64,000 bases of DNA from JAAXKN01 sp036261625 (GTDB lineage Bacteria; Bacteroidota; Ignavibacteria; Ignavibacteriales; SURF-24), in the NCBI GenBank assembly GCA_036261625.1, contig DATAKL010000054.1, positions 87,166 through 151,165 on the forward strand, written 5' to 3'. The notes below the pieces were generated by a model. The model searched no databases. It worked only from the letters and a program-made list of their open reading frames with translations, and was not told the origin of the DNA. A program made the position numbers and the translations under genes. Of the stretch, positions 34,295-42,715 are shown piece by piece. Numbering within the stretch: position 1 is the first letter of the stretch; each line of letters opens with the position of its first letter.

Positions 34295-36112
34295 TTGATA
34301 AATGAGCGCCTCAATACCGACTTCCCCGGAGCCTTAAGTCCAACTCTTTTGTCTGATAACAAGGAACTGGACCTCATTCCGCTTCAAAGCATTGGCTCCA
34401 AAATCTCCCGGGCAATAAACCTCCTAAGCGACGACTACTATAGTTTTGGCAAACTTATTCAGGAAAATTACAACTTATCAAAGCAGGTTGTAAACACCTT
34501 AATTGATATAACCGGCCTCGTTTCAGATGCAGAACTGAAAAGTGAGCTTGAAGTGCTCTCTTCCACCATCGGGCATCTGGCCGAAATATTCATGAGCTTC
34601 AAAGAGGAGTCCTCCCTGAAGGAAAACAACCTCCTCAGCATACAGATGAGTCTGCTTTCAATTATTTCCACCATTGAAAACTACACTAAAATTGTAAAGC
34701 ATCTGAGAGTTCTTGGAATTTCAACGAAAATAGAAAATGCTAGGCTTGGAGCAGAAGGCACAGGCTTCAGCACAATTGCCGGGGATGTTGAAAGGCTTTC
34801 GGAGGTTATAAATGAAAAGGCCTTGCAGATCAATCACAGGTCAAAAATTCTGGTAAGTGATGTTAAAGAGATAATCACAAAAATAAGAATCCTCGGCCAG
34901 GAGCAGAAAAAAGAATCGGAACTACTGGTAGAAGAGGCAAGACTCAGCCTTTCGTCATATCAGTTGAGCTACAATTCCTCCTTCGAGAGCGCCGGCTTAA
35001 TCAGGGACACCTCCTCTAAAATATCCTCAGATATAAACAGCCTTATTGCTTTAATACAGATACAGGATATCATCAGGCAGCAGCTTGAACATATAAAAGA
35101 AAATCTGGAAAGTTTCAGCAGCTCCTCCTCAAATGTTAAACTCAGGACTGACTGTGATATGACGCTGATCAAGCAGCTGATAGCGGTTTGTCAGCTGGAG
35201 CGGGCACAGGTGATCCACACAAAGGACGAAATAGCCGAAACCGCATCCCTTATAGAAAAATACAATCAAAACATAAGCCTGAATGCCAATAAAATCCTGG
35301 AGCATTCAGGTGATTTCCTCTCCAGCCATGAAACTGCTTCAAGCATACAGGCCATTGATGGGAATTTATCGGCCGTTTCAGGATCGCTGGAAAAGGGGCA
35401 ACATATAAATGAAAGCCTTGCCTCGGCAATCAACGCCCTTGCCGGGACTATGGCAGACTCCAACAGGTTTGTTTTTGAAATCGAGGAAATCGGGGCTGAA
35501 ATTGAGCTCATAGCCCTAAATGCACGCATTAAAGCAGCCCACTTGGGACAGGAGGGGGCAGCTCTCGGGGTTTTATCCCAGGAGATCCAGAAACTCTCAC
35601 TCGAGGCAAAAGAATTATCTATCGAGATCTCGGGCGGGCTTCAGAAGGTTCTGAACGCCACTGAGAAATTAATCATCAGCAATAAGAATGACCAGAAAAC
35701 AATTGAGCAGGAATTTAAAAGCATTGACGGGTCACTGAAAAACTCACTCTTCCGCATTAAGGACAGCAACTCAAAGCTCGACAGCCTGAAAAGGGAATTG
35801 AATTTCTCACTAAAAGAGATGAAAGAAAAGCTGGACCTGATGAATGAAGGGCTGAAGTACAATTTTGATGTCCTGGGTGAGATTACCTCTGTCGAGCAGA
35901 TACTAGAGGATTATCTCTCCTTTGCCCTCTCTGAGGGCATTGAAACAAGTCATGAGGATAAAGAGTACCTTAAAAACCTCTCCTCATCCTATACGATGAA
36001 CAGTGAAAGGAAGATTCATCAGTCTTTACTCGGCAAAAGCGAAAACAGCAGTTCTGCACCGGAGGATACTGCTGCCGGGGATTTTCTGGGAGACAATATA
36101 GAGCTTTTCTGA
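34295..36112 (+). CDS. Soluble chemoreceptor-like protein with two degenerate MCP tips
   Basis: A 605-residue helical protein with no signal peptide, membrane helix or recognisable sensor domain. Two segments resemble the hairpin tip of methyl-accepting proteins: residues about 137-170 (LGISTKIENARLGAEGTGFS, then IAGDVERLSE) and about 397-440 (IELIALNARIKAAHLGQEGA, then LGVLSQEIQKL). In both, the usual E-A-A-R-A-G-E core is altered (IENARLGAEG, IKAAHLGQEG). The protein ends in a Ser-rich linker and the pentapeptide NIELF, similar in form to the CheR/CheB tether NWETF. It heads the chemosensory genes (STAS, CheY, CheA, CheW, MCP), so a role as receptor, adaptor or scaffold is inferred. The start is TTG 34295; no ATG lies near in frame. 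I do not know a named family. Confidence 0.72.
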   Translation: MINERLNTDFPGALSPTLLSDNKELDLIPLQSIGSKISRAINLLSDDYYSFGKLIQENYNLSKQVVNTLIDITGLVSDAELKSELEVLSSTIGHLAEIFMSFKEESSLKENNLLSIQMSLLSIISTIENYTKIVKHLRVLGISTKIENARLGAEGTGFSTIAGDVERLSEVINEKALQINHRSKILVSDVKEIITKIRILGQEQKKESELLVEEARLSLSSYQLSYNSSFESAGLIRDTSSKISSDINSLIALIQIQDIIRQQLEHIKENLESFSSSSSNVKLRTDCDMTLIKQLIAVCQLERAQVIHTKDEIAETASLIEKYNQNISLNANKILEHSGDFLSSHETASSIQAIDGNLSAVSGSLEKGQHINESLASAINALAGTMADSNRFVFEIEEIGAEIELIALNARIKAAHLGQEGAALGVLSQEIQKLSLEAKELSIEISGGLQKVLNATEKLIISNKNDQKTIEQEFKSIDGSLKNSLFRIKDSNSKLDSLKRELNFSLKEMKEKLDLMNEGLKYNFDVLGEITSVEQILEDYLSFALSEGIETSHEDKEYLKNLSSSYTMNSERKIHQSLLGKSENSSSAPEDTAAGDFLGDNIELF

Positions 36113-36164
36113 AGGGCGTGTAAGTTAGGCTGTAAAAAATAAATTAATAACAGGATCAGGGGAT

Positions 36165-36437
36165 ATGGTAAATATTGAGGGTGACTTAACAATAAGCCAA
36201 ATAAAAAGCATTAAATCGGAGATTCAGGAGAGCATAAGGCAGAATCTTCCGCTGAAAATTGCTATTAACGGGATCAGCGAAATGGATATTACTTTCCTTC
36301 AGCTTATCATAAGCCTGGAAAGCACTTCATCTGAAGTGACCATTGCCATAGCACCGGAAAACAGGGGGAAAATCCTGGAATTCATGGAAACCTGCGGCTG
36401 CCTGAAAGAATTGAAAATGTTAAATATGGAGAATTAA
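36165..36437 (+). CDS. STAS domain protein
   Basis: A 90-residue single STAS domain: MVNIEGDLTISQIKSIKSEI, then the central loop-helix INGISEMDITFLQLIISLES. In anti-sigma antagonists the phospho-Ser lies in a D-S-[SA]-G sequence; here it reads D-I-T-F, so the usual Ser and Gly are missing and only the Thr could be modified. It is joined to the CheY gene with no space (stop at 36437, ATG at 36438), which ties it to the chemosensory cluster. AGGGGATATG (TTAACAGGATCAGGGGAT region) supports the start. Its partner is not visible. Confidence 0.82.
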   Translation: MVNIEGDLTISQIKSIKSEIQESIRQNLPLKIAINGISEMDITFLQLIISLESTSSEVTIAIAPENRGKILEFMETCGCLKELKMLNMEN

Positions 36438-36800
36438 ATGAAAACAGTCTTAACAGTTGATGATTCGGCGAGTATCCGCCAGATGGTAAGCTTCACATTA
36501 AGCGAAGCCGGCTACAATGTAATTCAGGCCTCCGACGGACTGGAAGGGCTGGAGAAAGTAAAGACTGCAAGTGTAAATCTTGTTATTACCGACCTGAACA
36601 TGCCGAATATGGACGGCATTGCCCTAATAAAAAGCATAAGGGAGATCCCTTCGCTTAAATTCATTCCGATACTGATGCTGACTACTGAGTCGCAGAATGA
36701 AAAGAAAATGGAAGGAAAGACTGCGGGGGCTACAGGCTGGATTATAAAGCCTTTCAAGCCTGAACAGCTCATTGCCGTAGTAAAGAAAGTGCTCCCATAA
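36438..36800 (+). CDS. cheY: CheY-like single-domain response regulator
   Basis: 120 residues, receiver only: acid pocket VDDSASIRQMV, phospho-Asp D52 (VITDLNMPNMDG), Thr in LMLTTES and Lys in IIKPFKPEQL. The pattern is typical of CheY proteins encoded beside CheA. With no output domain, it would act by binding a motor, receptor or enzyme target. It directly follows the STAS gene and precedes cheA by 62 bases. Confidence 0.9.
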   Translation: MKTVLTVDDSASIRQMVSFTLSEAGYNVIQASDGLEGLEKVKTASVNLVITDLNMPNMDGIALIKSIREIPSLKFIPILMLTTESQNEKKMEGKTAGATGWIIKPFKPEQLIAVVKKVLP

Positions 36801-36862
36801 GGCGGGGCCGCTTTTACAGCTTAAGTCATGAAGTCCATATTAAACAAGAAAAGGGTAACAAA

Positions 36863-38980
36863 TTGTTAGATCACCTGAAACAATCGTTTTTAGAAGAAAC
36901 CAAAGAGCTTCTCAGCCAGCTTGAGGAGTCGCTCCTTGAACTGGAAAATGAATCCAATGATGCTGAGCTTATTTCAAAGGTATTCAGAATACTTCACACG
37001 ATCAAAGGCTCTGCCGGAATGTTTGACTTTGATGACGTATCAAAGTTTACTCACGACATAGAAAATGTTTTTGATCTTATAAGAAACGGTGAAATTAAAG
37101 CGGATAAAAATATTATTTCTTTAACCCTTAAGGCCAAAGACCAGATTGAAAAACTGCTTGAGAAAAAAAGCACTTTGGGTGACGATGAAACCTTGCGGCT
37201 TGTGGAGGCATTCGGCAGTATAATGGCCGGCTTCAGGCAGAGCGGCACAAATGGAAAAACCTCCCTTAAGGAATCCCCTGCTGTAAGCCGTAAAGCCGGG
37301 GAGGAACTGACCACATACTTTATAAAATTCAAACCCGCGCAAGACATTCTGCAGAACGGCACCAATCCGCTTTTACTTCTAAATGAACTGCGGGATTTGG
37401 GTGAATGCTGCCTAAGCATGATAACGGATAAAATTCCCGGATTCAAGGATCTGGATCCTGAAAAATGCTATGTCTGCTGGAACATCCTTCTCAGGACAGA
37501 AAAAAATATGGATGCAATCCGTGACGTTTTTATTTTTGTTGAGGATGACTGTGAACTGATAATTTCTATAATTGAAGATGATAACCTCTCGGCTCTGAAG
37601 ACCCTGGAAGAACATCATCAGGAGATAACAGGAATTCTTTCTGAAGATCCTTCCAATATAATTGAAAGGCTGAAATCTCTTTTTAGAGATAAAGCAGGAT
37701 TACAGGAAGTGGTTGCTGCTGCCCCCGCAGCAACTGTCTCCGGCCTTCCCAGGAATTCCAAAGCAGAGAAGGCAGCTGAGGCGGAATCTGTTTCCAACAT
37801 AAAAGTCAGCTCTGAAAAGCTGGATTACCTGGTCAATCTTGTAGGCGAGCTTGTGACGGTTCAGGCAAGGCTCTCTCAGACAGCATCGCAAAAGATGGAT
37901 CCTGAACTCATGGCAATTTCAGAAGAAGTAGAAAGGCTTACCTGTGAGCTCAGGGACAATGCTTTGAACATAAGAATGGTGCCGATCAGATCTACATTTA
38001 ACCGTTTTAAGAGACTGGTAAGAGACCTTTCGCAGGAGCTCGGGAAGAAGGTAGACCTGTTCACAGAAGGCGATGAAACGGAACTGGACAAAAATGTGAT
38101 AGATAAGCTGAACGATCCTCTGATCCATCTTGTCAGAAACAGCCTGGATCACGGGATCGAAGCCTCACACATAAGGAGAGAACAAGGGAAGAGCGAAAAC
38201 GGAGTCGTCATACTCTCGGCAGGATACTCCGGTTCAAACGTGGTTATCAGAATTACAGATGACGGTAGAGGGCTTGATAAAGAGACAATTCGCAAAAAAG
38301 CAGTTGAAAAAGGAATTATAGCAAAGGATGCCGTTTTAACGGAAAAAGAGATTTATAACCTGGTCTTTATGCCTGGATTTTCCACGGCTGAGAAAGTTTC
38401 GAGCGTTTCCGGCAGGGGCGTGGGTATGGATGTGGTAAGAAAGACAATCGAGTCCTTAAGAGGAAGTATAGACATTACGAGTGAATATGAAATCGGGACC
38501 ACCATAACAATGAAACTGCCCCTGACGCTGGCAATCATTGAAGGCCTTTTGGTTCAGATTGGTGACGACTACTTCATTATCCCTCTTTCAGCAGTCGAGG
38601 AATGCATTGAGCTCCGCCGGAGCGAAATGAAGAATGAAAACGGGATGCATCTGGTAAACGTCAGGGGTGAACTGGTGCCCTTCATTTCTCTGAGGGAAAG
38701 ATTTAACATAAGTGATAGTCCGGGCGAAATCGAGCAGGTGGTAATCACAACCGGCGAGAGCGGAAAGTCCGGCAAAGATACCAAAATCGGATTTGTTGTA
38801 GACAAGGTAATCGGAGAGCATCAGACGGTGATTAAGTCGCTCGGAAAATTCTACAAAGATGCCGAGGGAATCTCGGGAGCCACGATTTTAGGTGACGGTA
38901 CGCTTGCGCTCATTCTGGATATAGCCAGTCTGGTAAAGCGTGAGGAAGAATTGGAAAAGCAATTATTTCAAAACAGATAA
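36863..38980 (+). CDS. cheA: Chemotaxis histidine kinase CheA
   Basis: A 705-residue CheA. P1: phospho-His H45 in RILHTIKGSAGMF. A P2-like region lies at about 150-255 (TTYFIKFKPAQDILQ), then a linker. P3 dimerisation runs from about 312 (VSSEKLDYLVNLVGELVTVQ). The P4 ATPase has the N-box HLVRNSLDHGIE, ITDDGRGLD and VSGRGVGMDVVRKTIE. P5 CheW-like is at the end (GLLVQIGDDYFIIPLSAVEE). It autophosphorylates on signals from receptors and passes phosphate to CheY and CheB. The start is TTG 36863 with AAGGG upstream; no better ATG is in frame. Confidence 0.96.
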   Translation: MLDHLKQSFLEETKELLSQLEESLLELENESNDAELISKVFRILHTIKGSAGMFDFDDVSKFTHDIENVFDLIRNGEIKADKNIISLTLKAKDQIEKLLEKKSTLGDDETLRLVEAFGSIMAGFRQSGTNGKTSLKESPAVSRKAGEELTTYFIKFKPAQDILQNGTNPLLLLNELRDLGECCLSMITDKIPGFKDLDPEKCYVCWNILLRTEKNMDAIRDVFIFVEDDCELIISIIEDDNLSALKTLEEHHQEITGILSEDPSNIIERLKSLFRDKAGLQEVVAAAPAATVSGLPRNSKAEKAAEAESVSNIKVSSEKLDYLVNLVGELVTVQARLSQTASQKMDPELMAISEEVERLTCELRDNALNIRMVPIRSTFNRFKRLVRDLSQELGKKVDLFTEGDETELDKNVIDKLNDPLIHLVRNSLDHGIEASHIRREQGKSENGVVILSAGYSGSNVVIRITDDGRGLDKETIRKKAVEKGIIAKDAVLTEKEIYNLVFMPGFSTAEKVSSVSGRGVGMDVVRKTIESLRGSIDITSEYEIGTTITMKLPLTLAIIEGLLVQIGDDYFIIPLSAVEECIELRRSEMKNENGMHLVNVRGELVPFISLRERFNISDSPGEIEQVVITTGESGKSGKDTKIGFVVDKVIGEHQTVIKSLGKFYKDAEGISGATILGDGTLALILDIASLVKREEELEKQLFQNR

Positions 38981-38998
38981 ATATAATAGGTGATACCA

Positions 38999-39481
38999 AT
39001 GATACAAGAACTCAGACAATATCTTACATTCAAGCTGGGAGATGAAATCTTCGCTTTGGATGTAAGCCAGGTGCGCGAGATCCTGGACTATATCAAGATA
39101 ACAAAAGTGCCTCAGACGCCTGACTATATGTGCGGGGTAATAAACCTTCGGGGAAGCGTTGTTCCGGTAATTGATATGAGACAGAAATTCGGCCTTTCAA
39201 AAACAGAGGCGACTGTCAATACATGCATTGTAGTTATGGAGGTCAATATCGACCAGGAAAAGACAGTCCTGGGAGCGCTCGTGGATTCCGTGCAGGAGGT
39301 CTTTGAACTCGAGCCCACAGAAATTGAAGCTCCTCCTAGAATAGGTACACAGCTGAAGACCGAGTTCATAAAAGGAATGGGAAAACGTGATGAAAAATTC
39401 ATCATTATCCTGGATATCGACAAGATATTTTCAGTAAGAGAACTGGAACTGCTTACCAGCAGCCTCGAAGAAAATAAGTGA
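38999..39481 (+). CDS. cheW: Chemotaxis coupling protein CheW
   Basis: A CheW adaptor of about 160 residues that links receptors to CheA. Family motifs: YLTFKLGDEIFALDVSQVRE, VPQTPDYMCGVINLRGSVVP and VIDMRQKFGL. ATG 38999 has AGG 8 bases upstream; GTG 38990 is possible but less likely. It lies between cheA and the MCP gene, all with short spacers. Confidence 0.94.
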   Translation: MIQELRQYLTFKLGDEIFALDVSQVREILDYIKITKVPQTPDYMCGVINLRGSVVPVIDMRQKFGLSKTEATVNTCIVVMEVNIDQEKTVLGALVDSVQEVFELEPTEIEAPPRIGTQLKTEFIKGMGKRDEKFIIILDIDKIFSVRELELLTSSLEENK

Positions 39482-39525
39482 AAATTCAACCAATTAAGTG
39501 CAATTAATAAAATGAGGGAAATAAA

Positions 39526-41217
39526 ATGTTAAAGTGGTTTCTGGATCTTAAAATTGCCTCAAAACTAATTCTTAGTTTCTCCTTATTGACCTTAGCGGCA
39601 GTGTTCATTGGGTATATGGGAATAAGCGACCTGCAGTCAATGAATGAAAGCTATACAAAAATGTACCAGGAAAATACAATCCCCATCATGAAGCTAGGGG
39701 ATCTGCAGCAGTATTTCCACAGGGTCAGAATCAATACAAGGGACCTTGTAATGGCTAACGAAAAGTCAGCCATGGAAGCGGCTATAAGCAAAATTGACGA
39801 GTACAATGCCAGCATCAGAAGTGATACCGAATCGCTGGGTAAAAGCGTAAATACTGAGGAAGAAAGGAGAATTTACAACAGATTTTCGGACCTGCAAAGA
39901 AAGTATCAGGAGAATATGCAGGAACTGTTTTCCCTGGGAAGGGCTAATAAAGATGCCCAGGCAATAGCATACCTGAATGGCGAAATGAAAAAGACCGCCC
40001 TGGAAGAGCAGAAAACCCTGGAAGCCTGGGTGGCATATCATGACAAAGAAGCCTCTGGTGTGGCAGCCCAAAATGCAGCCTCGGCAGTTTCGGTAGTCAG
40101 GATGCTGATAATAATTCTGATTATAAGCATCATTATTTCCCTGGCGCTTGCAGTATATATTTCAAGAATCATAAGCAGGCCTCTCAGACAGGGGGTCGAA
40201 TTTGCAAACACTGTGGCAAACGGGGACCTAAGAAAAAAACTCGACATTGATCAGAAAGATGAGATAGGACAGCTTTCCCAGGCACTTAATGAAATGATAG
40301 ACAAGCTGAAGAATGTGGTGGAAAATGTAAAATCCGCCGCCGACAATGTATCCTCCGGAAGCCAGGAATTAAGTTCAAGTTCGGAACAGCTCTCACAGGG
40401 TTCAACCGAGCAGGCTGCTGCGGCTGAGGAGGCCTCAAGCTCAATGGAAGAGATGACAAGTAATATAAACCAGAATGCCGACAATGCACGCCAGACTGAG
40501 AAAATTGCACTCCAGAGTGCAGAGGATGCAAAGGAAGGCGGACAGGCTGTGGCGCAGACGGCAGAGGCGATGAAGGATATTGCGGGCAAGATTTCGATTA
40601 TTGAAGAAATTGCGCGCCAGACAAACCTGCTCGCACTTAACGCAGCAATTGAGGCTGCCCGTGCCGGTGAACACGGAAAGGGCTTTGCCGTTGTGGCTAG
40701 CGAGGTAAGAAAACTGGCTGAAAGGAGCCAGCTTGCAGCAGCCGAAATCAGCACACTGTCGTCTTCAAGCGTGAAGATTGCAGAGAAAGCAGGCCAGATG
40801 CTCAAGAAGATAGTCCCCGACATTCAAAAGACAAGCGAGCTCGTGCAGGAAATTACCTCTGCCAGCAGTGAACAGAAGACAGGAGCCGATCAGATCAACA
40901 GCGCAATCCAGCAGCTCAATCAGGTCATTCAGCAGAACGCATCTGCAGCCGAGGAAATGGCATCAACAGCCGAAGAACTTGCAAGCCAGGCTGAACAGCT
41001 GCAGAGTTCAATCGATTTTTTCAGAATCGATGACAGCTTCCAGAAAAAAGCAGCCAGACCCGCCGTAGTTCACGCCGTTTCAAAGCAGAATCGGGGAAGC
41101 TCCTCAAAACAAATCACTGCAGGCTCTCTTAAGCCACAGAGAACGGCAAAATCTTCAGGCTTTGTATATGACCTAAGCGACGGCGACAAGCTGGATATAG
41201 ATTTTGAAAGGTTCTGA
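39526..41217 (+). CDS. Methyl-accepting chemotaxis protein (4HB sensor, HAMP)
   Basis: A 563-residue transmembrane receptor. TM1 lies at about 13-33, a four-helix-bundle-type sensor (MNESYTKMYQENTIPIMKLG) runs to about 187, and TM2 at about 190-212. HAMP lies at about 212-265 (ISRPLRQGVEFANTVANGDL). The cytoplasmic signalling hairpin has a canonical tip: IARQTNLLALNAAIEAARAG and HGKGFAVVASEVRKL. A long linker then leads to the C-terminus LDIDFERF, whose last five residues fit the CheR/CheB tether form (x-F-E-x-F, compare NWETF). The ligand is unknown. A terminator follows at 41237-41275. Confidence 0.95.
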   Translation: MLKWFLDLKIASKLILSFSLLTLAAVFIGYMGISDLQSMNESYTKMYQENTIPIMKLGDLQQYFHRVRINTRDLVMANEKSAMEAAISKIDEYNASIRSDTESLGKSVNTEEERRIYNRFSDLQRKYQENMQELFSLGRANKDAQAIAYLNGEMKKTALEEQKTLEAWVAYHDKEASGVAAQNAASAVSVVRMLIIILIISIIISLALAVYISRIISRPLRQGVEFANTVANGDLRKKLDIDQKDEIGQLSQALNEMIDKLKNVVENVKSAADNVSSGSQELSSSSEQLSQGSTEQAAAAEEASSSMEEMTSNINQNADNARQTEKIALQSAEDAKEGGQAVAQTAEAMKDIAGKISIIEEIARQTNLLALNAAIEAARAGEHGKGFAVVASEVRKLAERSQLAAAEISTLSSSSVKIAEKAGQMLKKIVPDIQKTSELVQEITSASSEQKTGADQINSAIQQLNQVIQQNASAAEEMASTAEELASQAEQLQSSIDFFRIDDSFQKKAARPAVVHAVSKQNRGSSSKQITAGSLKPQRTAKSSGFVYDLSDGDKLDIDFERF

Positions 41218-41236
41218 AAAGCATAAATATAAAAGC

Positions 41237-41275
41237 AGGGGCAACCTTTTTCTTAAAAAAGGCTGCCCTTTCTTT
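41237..41275 (+). terminator. Rho-independent terminator after the MCP gene
   Basis: A 15-bp stem AGGGGCAACCTTTTT with AAAAAGGCTGCCCTT (one wobble, one mismatch), loop CTTA, tail TCTTT. It divides the chemosensory locus in two transcription units, unless read-through occurs. Confidence 0.75.
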
Positions 41276-41334
41276 GTGACTGTTAACAGCTCTCACTGTA
41301 ATTAAAAATAAATACTTAAATTGTTAAATGGTGC

Positions 41335-42192
41335 ATGTCTAAGGATCAAACAGAAAATAAGCAGCATAATGAAGGTCTGACGTTAAAAGAGTTTGAGGCG
41401 CTCAGCAGTTTCATTTATTCGGAAGTAGGGATAAAAATGCCGCCGAATAAAAAAATTATGCTTGAGGCAAGATTGAAAAAGCGGCTCAAAGAGCTCAGCA
41501 TGAAATCTTATTCTGAATACACACAGATGGTCTTAAAGCGAAAGTCGCCTTCTGAAATATTCCACTTTATTGACGTTGTTACGACCAATAAAACAGATTT
41601 TTTCCGTGAACCGAAACAGTTCGGCTTTTTAACTGAACACGCCATGCCTGAGCTGAGAAAAATTTTCGGCATCGGGCAGGAAGGGGCCATAAGAGTATGG
41701 AGCGCAGGATGTTCCACCGGGGAGGAACCATACACTCTTGCAATGGTTCTGCACGAGGAGCTAAGGCAGTTTAATCAGATAAGGATATTTGCCAGTGATG
41801 TTTCCACAGAGGTGCTCAAGAAGGCACAACTGGCCATATACGAGGAAGAAAGAGTTGAACCGGTTCCTATGGAGTTCAAACGGAGATATCTCTTAAGAAG
41901 CCGTGACAGGGAAAGAAAACTTGTACGGATTGTACCCGAACTGCGCAGGCAGGTTGAATTCAGAAGAATAAATTTTATGCATGATGATTACGAAATAAAA
42001 GAGTCTTTTCATGCCGTATTCTGCCGGAATGTAATTATATATTTTGACAGACAGACACAGCAGTCAATTATAGAAAAGATCACCAGAAAATTACTAAAAG
42101 GGGGATTCCTTTTCATCGGCCATTCGGAGTCGCTCTTTAATATGGATCTTCCTCTTGTGCAGGTGGCGCCCAGCATATACAGGAAAATATAA
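41335..42192 (+). CDS. cheR: Chemoreceptor methyltransferase CheR
   Basis: A 285-residue S-adenosylmethionine-dependent glutamate methyltransferase for receptors. Motifs: KTDFFREPKQF, SAGCSTGEEPYTLAMVL (SAM site), IFASDVSTEVLKKA and FCRNVIIYFDRQTQQ. The N-terminal helical domain (about 1-85) is typical. It precedes cheD by 1 base and is probably co-transcribed with cheD and cheB. Confidence 0.95.
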   Translation: MSKDQTENKQHNEGLTLKEFEALSSFIYSEVGIKMPPNKKIMLEARLKKRLKELSMKSYSEYTQMVLKRKSPSEIFHFIDVVTTNKTDFFREPKQFGFLTEHAMPELRKIFGIGQEGAIRVWSAGCSTGEEPYTLAMVLHEELRQFNQIRIFASDVSTEVLKKAQLAIYEEERVEPVPMEFKRRYLLRSRDRERKLVRIVPELRRQVEFRRINFMHDDYEIKESFHAVFCRNVIIYFDRQTQQSIIEKITRKLLKGGFLFIGHSESLFNMDLPLVQVAPSIYRKI

Positions 42193-42193
42193 A

Positions 42194-42703
42194 ATGATAC
42201 CTGGAAGAAATAACTTGCCTGTAATATTCCTGAATGCCGGAGAATACCACGTCTCCGACAAGCCTGAAATAGTTTCAACTGTTCTCGGCTCATGCATTTC
42301 AGTTATTCTCTTCAGCAGACAAAGCCCCGTCTGCGGCATAACGCACAGCCTCCTTCCTGCCTGCAGCTATGAGGCCTCAGCCTGCAAAAGCTGCACTGAG
42401 GCATACAGGTATGTGGACTGTTCAATCATAAAACTGATCCAGGAAATGGAACAGAATAAAATCAGCATCAAAGACATGGAAGCAAAAGTTTTCGGCGGGG
42501 CGGGGACCATTAACAAAGGCAGAAAAGAAAAAGATAACGTGGGAGGCCTGAATGTTGAAGCAGCTTTCAGCACACTTGAAAGGGAAGGAATAAAAGTTAC
42601 AAGCCGGGATACCGGAGGCACAAGAGGCAGAAAACTCTTTCTCTTTACAGACTCAAAAGAAGTATTCATTAAGAAATTATCCGGAACTGAGAATCAAAGA
42701 TAA
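42194..42703 (+). CDS. cheD: Chemoreceptor glutamine deamidase CheD
   Basis: A 169-residue CheD, which deamidates receptor glutamines. The catalytic Cys is in VLGSCISVI and the His in GITHSLLP; KVFGGAGTI gives the rest of the active site. The C-terminal DTGGTRGRKLFLFTDSKEV is typical. A frame from 42155 exists upstream, but ATG 42194 starts at the conserved region and lies 1 base after the cheR stop. Confidence 0.92.
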   Translation: MIPGRNNLPVIFLNAGEYHVSDKPEIVSTVLGSCISVILFSRQSPVCGITHSLLPACSYEASACKSCTEAYRYVDCSIIKLIQEMEQNKISIKDMEAKVFGGAGTINKGRKEKDNVGGLNVEAAFSTLEREGIKVTSRDTGGTRGRKLFLFTDSKEVFIKKLSGTENQR

Positions 42704-42715
42704 GCTTTCAGCAAG

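Noticed and set aside
40251..40823. Long minus-strand open frame inside the MCP gene
   Set aside because: It is the antisense shadow of the Ala/Ser/Glu-rich signalling domain, whose coding strand is certain.
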